Source of the DNA: Clavelina lepadiformis
Taxonomy: Eukaryota > Chordata > Ascidiacea > Aplousobranchia > Clavelinidae
Length of the DNA stretch: 64,000 bases
Assembly: GCF_947623445.1 (NCBI RefSeq)
Contig: NC_135242.1
Location: 22,134,001 to 22,198,000 of the forward strand
Direction: 5' to 3'
Under the pieces are notes generated by a model that saw nothing but the letters and a program-made list of their open reading frames with translations, made no database searches and was not told the DNA's origin. The translations under genes were made by a program, and so were the position numbers. Position 1 is the first letter of the stretch; each line of letters starts with the position of its first letter. Positions 10,252-20,500 of this stretch are shown here, piece by piece.

Positions 10252-10386
10252 TCGGCAAATGATACTGTTTGCGATCAAACCACGACTTTATTTTGACATA
10301 TGTGGCATATTTTAGCATTTCTTTTCAAAAATTACAAACCATTAAAATGCCAAGATTTTTAAACTAATTAAATTGTGTTAAAACTT

Positions 10387-10476
10387 TGCTCCAGGTGAGG
10401 CTCGAACTCACAACTTCCGCATTACTCCGGTACTGTCTTATAAGTACGGCGCGCTAACCGATTGCGCCACTGGAGC
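10387..10476 (-). tRNA. tRNA-Ile(UAU), array copy 47
   Basis: One variable-loop change (G45 to A); T4 terminator. Confidence 0.93.
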
Positions 10477-10611
10477 TCAGCAAATGATACTTTTTGCGAT
10501 CAAACCACGAAAATATTTTGACATATGTGGCATATTTTAGCATTTTTTTTCAAAAATTACAAACCATTAAAATACCAAGATTTTTAAACTAATTAAAATG
10601 TGCTGAAAAGT

Positions 10612-10701
10612 TGCTCCAGGTGAGGCTCGAACTCACAACCTCCGCATTACTCCAGTACTGTCTTATAAGTACGGCGCGCTAACCGATTGCGCCACTGGAG
10701 C
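10612..10701 (-). tRNA. tRNA-Ile(UAU), array copy 48
   Basis: Mature sequence consensus, one intron change; T4 terminator. Confidence 0.94.
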
Positions 10702-10837
10702 TCGGCAAATGATGAATTTTGCGATCAAACTAACCATTTATTTCGACATATGTGGCATATTTTAGTATTTTTTTTCAAAAATTACAAACCATTAAAAATG
10801 CCAAGACTTTTAAACTAATTAAAATGTGTTAAAACGT

Positions 10838-10927
10838 TGCTCCAGGTGAGGCTCGAACTCACAACCTCCGCATTACTCCGGTACTGTCTTATAAGTACGG
10901 CGCGCTAACCTATTGCGCCACTGGAGC
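10838..10927 (-). tRNA. tRNA-Ile(UAU), array copy 49 (last)
   Basis: D-loop C17 to A; T4 terminator. As the rightmost unit it is the first gene in the direction of transcription. About 120 bp of spacer remain to its right. Confidence 0.92.
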
Positions 10928-11049
10928 TCGGCAAATGATGATTTTTGCGATGAAACCAGCAATATATTTTGACATATGTGGCATATTTTAGTATTTTTTG
11001 TAAAAGTTTACAAACCATTAAAATGCCAAGATTTTTAAACTAATTAAGT

Positions 11050-11351
11050 TTGCTTGAATTAAACGGTTCTTGTGTTGTGAAAGGAAGTCGATGATACCAA
11101 CCGCTAATTAATCAAGTAGTCATAGGAAGTGTTCTTGCAGATTGTTGACAACACATAGCCAGCAAATCGTAAGCAAAAATGAACTCCAGTGTCCTCAGTT
11201 TTAAAAGTTCTCTGTTTGCACGTAAGTTTGCACTAATTTAATAAAGTTATCTTTTAAAAAACTGATCATTTGTGCTCATGAAATTATCGCTATCCAATTT
11301 TTTATAACATTGTTTATAACGAATTAATCGTTTTTATAGGAGGCGGGAACT
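11050..11351. other. Array edge and possible short first exon
   Basis: Unique sequence after the tRNA array. The only gene-like signal is an ATG at 11180 followed by 14 open codons and a good GTAAGT donor at 11222, which could be a first coding or leader exon on the plus strand. No convincing partner exon was found before AGL, so it is not called a gene. Confidence 0.25.
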
Positions 11352-11359
11352 GTTTAAAT

Positions 11360-11701
11360 CAGGGGTCGGCAACCTACGGCCCGCGGGCCGGATCCGGCCC
11401 GCCATGCGAAATCGTCCGGCCCGAGACATATTAATTAGTTATCACAAGAATACGGCCCGCCGTGTCTTATTGAGTTTCAAACTGTAGTGTTAGCATTTAG
11501 CAATTATAGTATTAATGAAAATTCCGGCCCGCCAAAGAGTTGTACGCTCGACATTTGGCCCGTGACTAGCAAAAGGTTGCCGACCCCTGATTTAAGGGTA
11601 AGATATTCGCGTTTCAGAAAAGCTGTCCCGGCAGTTACGGCCCGCCAGTATATTTTATTTTATCAAATTGGCCCGCGGCTCAAAAAGGTTGCCGACCCCT
11701 G
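11360..11701. mobile_element. Short non-autonomous hAT element
   Basis: A 342-bp element starts CAGGGGTCGGCAACCT and ends AGGTTGCCGACCCCTG, a perfect 16-bp terminal inverted repeat of the hAT type. It is flanked by an exact 8-bp target duplication, GTTTAAAT, at 11352-11359 and 11702-11709, the length hAT transposases make. A second copy of the right terminus lies inside, ending at 11589, so the right end is doubled. The body is rich in GGCCCGC repeats. It holds no transposase, so it must have been moved by an enzyme made elsewhere. Confidence 0.88.
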
Positions 11702-11709
11702 GTTTAAAT

Positions 11710-13600
11710 GCATCACCAAACGAACACTTGCGTTATATCTTTGCTTATACAGCAAGCTAGGCTATATATCAAGACGATTTAGTTAAGAACAATCCCTCTA
11801 ATTTTCAACACAAACCGGGTGTGCGAAAACTATATGTGAGTAGGTTTCGTGGACTAAATTTGTGCGCCGCGAAGACGTAAGAAAATCTAGACAATAGTAT
11901 TTGTTTACAAGATTTAACAAATACAGTTTTAATGTCAATATGAGACATATCTCACCTGACGAGACATGGACCTAATCTGCTGTAGCTACTACTACTTTGC
12001 CTACAGGTATATATATAGACTACTGTGAAAAGACGATATACTGCTGCAGGCCTATCCGCTTAAGTAATAAAGTTTACAAACATAAAGTTTAATATCCTGG
12101 CGTTCATCGATAAAGTATTGCTCTTCTGCCATTGTTTAAAACCATATTGTTTGTCAGAATTGTAGGTTTTTGATATGCCTTACCGGATTTGAAAAAGCGT
12201 ATCAGGAATGAAAATCAAAGCTGTCGCTATATCTTGCTGATTGTTAAATTGAGGGAAACAAAGTCTATGGAAGGCTTTGTTTACTATATAATTTATTTTG
12301 TCGTTAGTGTGTTAGTCATTAACGTTTCTCTTAAAATGTTAAACTCTACAAACCGCGCATAAGATCTGTTTTGTATCAATCAATCTTGTTGTAAAATGAC
12401 TAATAACTAAATGACGCTAATAACTAAAGACAAAATTCTGCGTTATTACAATAATTTATGTTCTCCGCGTAGAGTATACTGTGTAGGCCTAGTATGTCAT
12501 AGCTATCATCATATAAGCATCCTTCGGCCTCGAGAGACCATAGATCTGTGTTTCAAGAGGTTTGTCCAGATCGATGTTGAGAAAAGCACCTGTTGTGACT
12601 AACCAACCAGATACTGGAGTGACAGTCTTTCTGGCACTAAGAAAAGATAAATGATGAAGGAGAGGATTGAAGGTGGAGACCAGTTTGTTTCGTAAACTTC
12701 TTCTTGCTTCTCTACGTGTCGAGCGCTCGCAATAAGTTGATTTGTTTCGTGTTCGATACCCAGTGGCTTTATCGTTGTAATGTCCTTGGGAAAGGCATTA
12801 AGGGCACTGCTTGCTTGGGTGAACAGTTCTGAATTCGAGCAATAAGATACGAAACAAAATCAAAGACATGTGTGGCGATCAGAACTTGCACAAAGGCTAG
12901 CTCGGCAACCGGAGCCCGAGCGATGAAGATACATCGCTCATGACGATTTATCGCCGGGGTAAGTCGTGCAAAGATTTTACTCAGTCCAAGGATAAAGATT
13001 GTCGTACCATCCTTAGCAAGCGCGGGACCCAATGCAAGGACTTACGACGGAGATTTCTACCGATTATAAACAACACAGTGCAGTAATGCCAACGATAACG
13101 TATAGGCCATAGGGCCTAAAACAAGTATTTACTCTTTGCGAACCTGCTCCCATCAAAGCTCTGCTTTGTGATATATTTTTACCAAAACATTTTTTTTCGA
13201 GAACAAATTGATTAGCAACACCGTGATTTGCGCGAAATGATGGCTAAATTGGTATTTTTGATTTGGTGCTAAGCAGTGCGGGGCTCCGAAAACTGCATCG
13301 CATCACTCGGATTGGCCTAAGGCCGGCCCCGCATACCATTTACCCGTAGGGATAAACTTCATTTCACAACAATTAACGTTTTCATCGCACGTCAACCTAC
13401 GTAGCCTAACCAGCAAATCATCCTTTTTATCTCACTCAGTTCTACTTGACAGTTCTCCATAAGCCAAAAAGCAGAAGGATTCTTCTGTTTGAATAAAAGC
13501 ATTGACCTTCGCCATCGATGCGGTAGATTCGGGTTCAATTTTCGGGTCCGGTCACACTAAACTCACTAAAGACTTTACAAACGGAATCCTCACCTCCCTC
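11710..13600. other. Intergenic, no gene recognised
   Basis: Moderately AT-rich sequence with only short open frames on both strands. None has recognisable motifs or a convincing exon structure. No tRNA or tandem repeat was seen. Confidence 0.5.
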
Positions 13601-13654
13601 GCTTGGTGTTCGACACAAAGTGGGTAGTGAAAAGCACAAACGTGCTATGTGTCA

Positions 13655-14070
13655 CCAATGTGATACCAAAACCTGTCTTCAAACCAAAATCTGGTCAGTT
13701 TTGTGACGTCTTAGATTTCATTCTAATTATGGTTTTGACTCAGCAGAAAACGAGTGCAGACACAGTTGGAATCAATGCCTTTAAAAATACAATAAGCTTA
13801 TTTATTAAACTTAACCAATCCAACAACTATATATAGCAGTCGATCGAAAATTTTACCCATCACAACTTTTGTTGAAAACTACCGAATTAACCGTGAGTGG
13901 AAATGGAGCACAGAGTTTTCAATATACCAACTCGGTCAACTGCGCCAGCGGCTAGTCAGGCTACTGCTCCTTTTCTGCTGAGTCAAAACCGTAATTAGAT
14001 AAATTTATGACGTCACAAAGGAGGTTCAGGTTGGCAGGGGAAAGGTTTTAGCACGACGCCACAAAGCTGG
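13655..14070. mobile_element. Foldback (MITE-like) element
   Basis: Two inverted arms match over about 55-60 bp: about 13699-13755 and 13966-14020, sharing GTGACGTC..., TCTAATTA(T/C)GGTTTTGAC and TCAGCAGAAAA. Weaker matching continues outwards on both sides. No coding capacity and no clear target duplication, so the outer limits are approximate. Probably a non-autonomous DNA transposon; the family is not clear. Confidence 0.55.
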
Positions 14071-14317
14071 CCTCCACTCTGGCACATACGCGCACGTACA
14101 CACACAAACATATGTACACACAAGTACACAACCATAAAACATTGACCTTAGCCCAATGTCCTCAGCAGTTAGAGGCCTATGCCTTATCGCTTAATGAATA
14201 ATGATCAGGCGATGTCTGGATGCAGGTAGCGTGTACAGCTGTTCAGTGGATTCAGTTCAGTTTGGATCAAGTTGCATTGGCATTGGAAAGCAACAGGGTT
14301 GTAACCAGACCATTTTT

Positions 14318-14425
14318 TTCTGACTCAAGTCATTTTGAGTAGTGACTCGAGTCAATACCTTTCAAAAAAATGAAAAAACATGACTCGAGTCAAGTCAAGT
14401 CATTGTCCCGAGTCCTTACAACATT
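14318..14425. repeat. ACTCGAGTC-rich repeat patch
   Basis: About 100 bp contain repeated GACTCGAGTCA-like palindromes and TCAAGTCAAGTCATT runs. This looks like a fragment of an interspersed repeat; no termini were found. Confidence 0.4.
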
Positions 14426-14520
14426 GGGCAAAGACGTGAGCGACTCATGGGATTGCATTGCGTTGGGTTTCAGACTTGTAACATTTTGTGGTAATTGTGA
14501 CCTAGCCTAACTGTGTTATG

Positions 14521-14764
14521 ACTTATTTATCAACTGCTGAACTGTCATGGCAGAAATGTACTGTACCTAAATAGGCCTAACTAATCTACATCTACAGTAT
14601 TGACAGTAAGTACAGAAGTAGCCGTTTTGAAGTCGAAGACAGTCATAAGTTTTTAAAGGAATAAGAGAAGTGAGCAATGTCGACCGTCTGCATTAATTTA
14701 CTTATTTATCAACTTCTGAACTGTCATGGCGGAAATGTACTGTACCTAAGTAGGCCTAACCAAT
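14521..14764 (+). repeat. Two direct repeats of about 64 bp
   Basis: The stretch from ACTTATTTATCAACT to TAGGCCTAAC occurs at 14521-14584 and again at 14700-14764 with a few changes (CTGCTGAACTG versus CTTCTGAACTG, GGCAGAA versus GGCGGAA). The 115 bp between them are unrelated to either. Origin unknown. Confidence 0.65.
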
Positions 14765-15440
14765 TTATCCAAGTGCGGAATCGATGAATCAATGACTACG
14801 AAATAACGCTACTGGCCTAATATAAATTTATGCTGGAAAATAAAAAATTACGGAATATAAGCAAAGAATAGCCTTAGTGGCATAACATCAGTTTTGTGTT
14901 TCTAAGTTAGCTCAAATTATATGTATGTATATGTATTTAATCAGTTGTAAACACATGTTTTATGCATTTTTATATGAATTATTTATCTTTACATACCTCA
15001 TGTAAATACATGTTTCATTGTTAGGTTTAAAGCAGACAGATGTTACAGGAGCTTTTTTAAAGCACCAAAACCCACATCTGATTACTTGTAAGTGCACACT
15101 TGAAATGCAACCTTTAGATCTTCTAAGCACCCAAGATCTTGTCTAAAATGGCCAAAAAGTATGCGTTCTGGTAATTTGGCACATAAACATGCAAATATCA
15201 TAGCCTACATAACATCATCAGATGTCCTAGAAACTTTGTCGTAGGGTTCTTACTGCTCAAGCTTCAGTTATTGAGGCTGTCTTTTTTATTTTCTGATGAA
15301 TGCATATGTAATTTGCAGTGTAAGGTTTTTTCTGTTCTTGCTTAAAGTTGAAACTCCCTCCCAAAGTTTTTTTACATTTGAGGAGGAGCATTCTAAAACC
15401 TAATCTATGATTTTATATTTTGGTATGTGTTGTTATGGGA
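14765..15440. other. Intergenic, no gene recognised
   Basis: AT-rich DNA with no supported exon, RNA or repeat. Confidence 0.5.
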
Positions 15441-16150
15441 TTATTATGAGCAATAAACTCTTTCCGAGTTACTGCCTGGGTGGCAAGAATTTTTGAATCG
15501 CCTATACTTAACAATGGAAATTGTCAAACAACTTTTTTTTGAAATTGTCAACTCACTTCGATTCTTTTTTAAATTGTAATCGTTTTAGGCATTGGATTGC
15601 AACGATTTCGCTCAGGTGAGTAGCATATGAATTTCTTTACAAGATAAAGAAAACTAGCTTAGAAAGACTTGGAGTTGATTTCAAATACCTTGTGGTTGCA
15701 AACTTGCAATCGTAATGATAACAGCAGGCGGGTTTATAGTGGAACATTTGATATTAACATGATGACTACGGTCGGAGTTAACTACTACAAACATAAGCAA
15801 TATCATTAATTGATTTTTAATAAAAAAGACGCCCTATTTTGAAAGGTTTGTTTGTTAAGAGATCGGTTTAATTGATATATCAATAGTGCTTCGTGATTTT
15901 ACTCAAGTATATAGCTCAAGTATAAAATAAAAACTAGGCCACCTTTTTTCAATATATTTTTCTTTATCGTATAAAGAAATTCATATGCTACTCGCTTGAG
16001 CGAAACCTTTGCAAGCTGATGCCCAGAACATTTGCAATTTAAAATGGGTTGAAAATTCCCATTGCTAAGTATAGGCAATCATAATTTTTGCCACTCAAAA
16101 CAAGATAGCGGCTGTAACTCGGAAAGGGTCTATCAAACTTATAGTTATAA
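15440..16150. mobile_element. Long foldback element
   Basis: Inverted arms of roughly 150 bp face each other across about 350 bp. The left arm (about 15455-15625) includes TTTCCGAGTTAC, CGCCTATACTTA and AGTAGCATATGAATTTCTTT. The right arm (about 15990-16130) carries the reverse complements AAAGAAATTCATATGCTACT, TAAGTATAGGC and GTAACTCGGAAAG. No open frame inside. A MITE or foldback transposon of unknown family; limits approximate. Confidence 0.6.
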
Positions 16151-16240
16151 TAGTCAAAAATGGACTTTTGAAAAGTGGATTTCTGTGTTTAAATCTTACC
16201 AAATATAAATGGAGCGTTCAATATGTATATAGGTCCAGAT

Positions 16241-16729
16241 CAGGGGTGTCAAACTTAATCGCACCAGGGGCCAAAACTCAAAACTTATTTAACGCCGCAA
16301 GCCTTACGGATAAAGCTTGATTGAACGTTTCGTGACACGAGTACATGAATTGAAACAGGCAGCGAAACAACATCAAATTTTTGATGTTTTTGATGATTTT
16401 TGACTGGACTATTTTTGATTATTCTTCTCTTACGTTATTATGTTTCATTCATCTCCTTGCAAAAGCATTGAAGGATTAACAAACAATAAAAAAAAAAGCA
16501 GCCCAGATTCCAAGCGTCAGAATAAATAGTATCGTATGGTGGGGCAACTGCTGTGCTAGTGTATTGTGCGATTTGTCATAATCTTGTTTCTTGCTTGAAA
16601 AAAGTAAGTTATACTGTACAATAATCTCCCGGGCCGGAAATAGTTCAATGTATAAAATAACATTGCGGGCCAAGTTTTATTGTAAAGCGGGCCGGATGTG
16701 GCCCGGAGGCCGAGAGTTTGACACGTATG
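16241..16729. mobile_element. hAT-like non-autonomous element
   Basis: The element opens CAGGGGTGTCAAACT and closes AGAGTTTGACACGTATG, an imperfect inverted repeat of the hAT/Charlie kind, and carries GGGCCGGATGTGGCCCG near its right end, typical of these short elements. The flanks GTCCAGAT (16233-16240) and GTCTAGGT (16730-16737) look like an 8-bp target duplication with two differences, so it is older than the 11.4-kb element. No intact transposase. Confidence 0.7.
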
Positions 16730-16737
16730 GTCTAGGT

Positions 16738-17586
16738 GTATCCGTTTTTTAACTTTTTTGTATTAGCAATGATTTGATATGTCTAGATTTGTAATTAACC
16801 TTATGTGCCAAATCAAATATTATACAATTATAATCAAGCGGTTGTTTTTTACAGCTCTATTAAGAAAGTTTGTATGACATGGCGAAGATCTCCGAGCCAA
16901 TACTGTTAAGCCACTGGCGTAAATATCAACTTTGGGCTTTCTGGGGTGGCGTCACAAGAAACTTGCATACAAAGATTGCAAGTGAAGTTAAATTCCCTTT
17001 AGTTTCATCTCTTGGCAATTGTAACCTAACACTGGTAATGACACGGGTAAACAGGGCGAAGCCAACAGCTTTTGAATCGGCTCCATTTATAAGTAAGAAT
17101 TAATTGCAGAGGAAAATATTTAGACTTTTAATACTGTCGTGGCGTACAACATAAACTCTAACTTTTTCGGTGTGACTTTTCCTGTGCAAATGCAAGCTTT
17201 ATATGTAGGTCATGTGCGAAACAAAATCAATGAAAAAAGTGGCAGAGCAACCAAAGAGATTGTCACACAAATTTGATGTCGGTTTTGCTTGTTTGCGCCC
17301 CCAAACAAAACTTCAAAAAGGCTTATGATAAACTTCTAAACATATCTCATTCAGCATGGCAAAGATCACCAAACTGATCATGTGCCGTTTTAATTTTTTG
17401 TCTGCCTTAAGCACTGATATATTATACTGTATAGCCTATATAAATCTGAGTCTGCATGCGAAATTTTTTAGTTCAAAAATGGTTTTTGGTTGCCAGTTTA
17501 CTGTGAGTAGGTTGTTTGATTCAAACTGTATGCAATGTTATTCAGGTGTAACTAGGTGATGTCAAAATAACCGACAAATAACCATT
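16738..17586 (+). other. AGL upstream region
   Basis: No secure exon. Acceptor-like signals (TTTTTTACAG near 16853, TCATTCAG near 17354 and TTATTCAG near 17545) precede short frames. The last is 42 bp before the AGL ATG and could join a 5' leader or a trans-spliced leader to AGL. Promoter elements could not be fixed. Confidence 0.35.
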
Positions 17587-20500
17587 ATGGAAATGTCATC
17601 ACAAATTCGCATTTTGAAACTGGTTAATGGTGAACACAATGATAGTGTGCTGTATCGCTTGCAAAAAGGATGGATTCTTCATTTCATGCTTGGTCCAACA
17701 TTGGCGTCGCATAATGTCAGTATTTTTTGCAATGTTCCAAATAGCGGTGAAACTTATGAAAGGTGTAAATACAGACTGTTGAAGTGGAATGCAAAATCAA
17801 AGTCGTCTGGTGATCAGCTTAATTATTTTGCGCCGGTAAAATTAAACTCCGCTGGGTCATTTGAATATTACTTCCAGTATGACAACAAGAAGGCAGGCAG
17901 TGGGTATTTCATTGTGGATCCTTCTCTTTTGATAGGGCCTGATAATCACCTATTGCCGTTAGATGCTATTTGCATGCACACCGTTTTACCAAAATTGCTT
18001 GGTCCTTTCACAGAATGGAAAGACCGATTGAAAGTAAGCAAAGAGTCTGGCTACAATGCAATTCATTTTACACCAATACAAAAGCTTGGTTGTTCTAATT
18101 CTTCTTACTCTCTTGCGGATCAGTTGGCATTAAATCCAAGTTTTGCCAACGGATTGAAGTCTCCAATAACCGTTGAAGATGTAAAAAGCTTAGTTGAAGA
18201 ATTGCGCCAAGATTGGATGATGCTTAGCGTGACAGACGTTGTTTGGAATCACACTGCCACAAATAGTCCTTGGCTGCAAGAAAATCCAGAATGTGCCTTT
18301 AACTTGTCCAATTGTCCTTACTTGCGTCCTGCATATATACTCGATAGGGCGGTGTTGCATTTGTCATTGGATGTTGCCAAAGGAAAATACAGAGAAGCAT
18401 TTCCTGATAGCAAGATTTCCAATGACAAAGATCTGTCACGTTTGAGAGACATTTTGTTGAAGAAAGTGATTCCTCCTTTGAAATTGTGGGAGTTCTACCA
18501 AGTTGATGTAGATGCAGAGGTTTCTAAATTTGAACATGAATTGAAATCTGCCTCAAACAAAGTTAGAGATCATGATAAGACTGCCAAGATTAACATCATA
18601 CAAGATAAAACGTTCAAACGTCGGAATTGCTTTATTGACCTTGAAGTTGCGTTAAGACAATTCTGTGCCGGCTCATTCAACGCTACTGAAAGTTTGGAAG
18701 CATTCAGGAGCACTCTTGTCTGGCTGAATAAGCTCAATAAGGAAGTGGTTGAAGAAGATATGAAGGCTGCAGTTAATAATATCATTTCCACAGTCACTTA
18801 TGAGCGATTGGCTGATAATGGCCCAAAGTGTATTGAAATCAACAAAACAAGTCCTCTCTGTACACCTTACTTTAACCATTTTTTTCCTGATACGAGTGTT
18901 CATGATGAAGAATCAAATATAGTTAATGTTGATGATAAGGCTAAATTTATTATGGCGCACAATGGCTGGGTTATGGGTGATGATGTGCTGAAAAACTTTG
19001 CCGAATACCCAGGAAAGGTTTATTTTCGAAGGGAATTGGTTTGCTGGGGTGATAGTGTCAAACTAAGATACGGATCTTCCTCCGAAAGCTGTCCCACTTT
19101 ATGGCAAAGAATGAAGCAGTACACAGAAGAGATGGCCGGTGTGTTCCATGGAATTCGCATTGACAATTGTCACTCAACTCCAATTCACGTTGCTGAATAC
19201 ATGCTTGATTCGGCAAGGAAAATTCGACCAGATTTGTATGTTTTTGCAGAATTATTCACTGGACGTGAAGACGTCGACAACATTTTCGTCAACAGACTTG
19301 GCATCACCTCACTGATCCGTGAAGCTCTGAATGCCTGGGACGCACATGAACTGGGTCGCCTTGTCTATATGTATGGTGGGGAGCCAATGTCGTCCTTCAT
19401 GCAGCCATCCAAGCAGTTACTGAAGCCTTCTCGTGCTCATGCTCTCTTTTGTGACATCACGCATGATAATGAGAGTATGATTTTGAAAAGAAGTGTTCAC
19501 GACCTTGTTCCAACTGGTGCCCTAGTTGCCATGGCTTGCTGTGCTAGCGGCAGCAATCGAGGCCATGATGAGATGACACCACACCACATACATGTTGTCA
19601 AAGAGCAACGTTTCTACAAGAAATGGGCACCAAACCCAAACAGCTACTCTTTTGAATGTGCTGGAAATAAATCTGGTGTGTTAAAGGCAAAGCGACTATT
19701 GAATGTGCTGCATCAGACCATGGCTTTAAATGGATTCAATCAGGTATTTATTGATCAACGTACCCAGGATGTAGTTGCCGTGACGCGACACAACCCAAAA
19801 TCCCACTACAGCTATGTCATGATTGCTCACACGTCATTTCATGATTCTAATGATTGTCATGGATCGGTTCAGAAAGTTTGGAAGGATGTTCCTTCTTTAA
19901 CCGTAGAAGGGCATATTATGGGAATAGCTCTTGAAATTAAACCTACGGAACCATCACTTGTCACCTCTCAGTATGTTAAAACCTTTACGAAACAAGAGTC
20001 ACTGATTAATGGTCTTGATAACTACAATTTATTCGTTGAAACCGATCTACCATGTGGGATGAGCACCTGTTGTGAGATCGAGCTTGCAAAGGGTGGCACT
20101 GCGCATGTGGTACATTTCACTGACTTTCCTCCCGGCAGTGTCATTGTCCTTCGTGTTAAAATGCTCGAGAGTGCTGATAAAGGCATAAATGGTATTCGCA
20201 AAATTATCTCTGCTCTTTCTCACGATGAGAAATCTGGTTTTGACGATATCGTTTCTGGCTTAGATTTGCATGTGTTGAACAGGGTTTTGTTTCATTGCAA
20301 GGAAGAGGAACTTTCAGACGGTTTAGGAATCGGAGCCTATGGCATTCCTGGTTGGGAGGACTTACGTTACTGTGGCATTGCTGGAATTGCTTTTCCGATA
20401 GCGAGGATTAGGGATGGAAATGATGTTGGCCATCCAATATGTACAAATTTAAGAGAAGGCAATTGGTTAATGGATTATATATCAATGCGTTTGCAGAAGC

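Larger units (their letters stand above)
1..11050 (-). repeat. Tandem array of 49 tRNA-Ile(UAU) genes
   Basis: Forty-nine units lie head to tail, each a 90-bp tRNA gene on the minus strand plus about 135 bp of AT-rich spacer; first gene start to last gene start is 10,772 bp over 48 steps, so the mean period is about 224 bp. The spacer is itself conserved: reading plus, a gene is followed by a GCAAATGA-like stretch, a GCATATTTTAGCA block and a poly-T/CAAAAATTAC block, then a run of A that serves as the minus-strand T-run terminator of the next gene. The left edge of the window lies inside a unit, so the array is longer than seen. It ends on the right near 11050, where the spacer breaks into unique sequence. 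Eighteen genes appear identical to one consensus. Confidence 0.95.

Noticed and set aside
1-11050. Regular 90-bp repeats with 135-bp spacers resemble a CRISPR array
   Set aside because: The repeat folds as a full tRNA with anticodon, intron and Pol III terminator; the spacers are alike, not unique; and the genome is animal.
11487-11786. 99-codon open frame
   Set aside because: It runs across a non-coding hAT element and its border; no protein motif.
12769-13032. 87-codon minus-strand frame
   Set aside because: No recognisable domain, no splice support, and no second copy to test conservation.
16870-17103. Frame beginning MAKISEPILL behind a good acceptor, with a similar MAKITKL start at 17356
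   Set aside because: It faintly resembles the start of a small mitochondrial protein, but the frames have no convincing continuation or family match.
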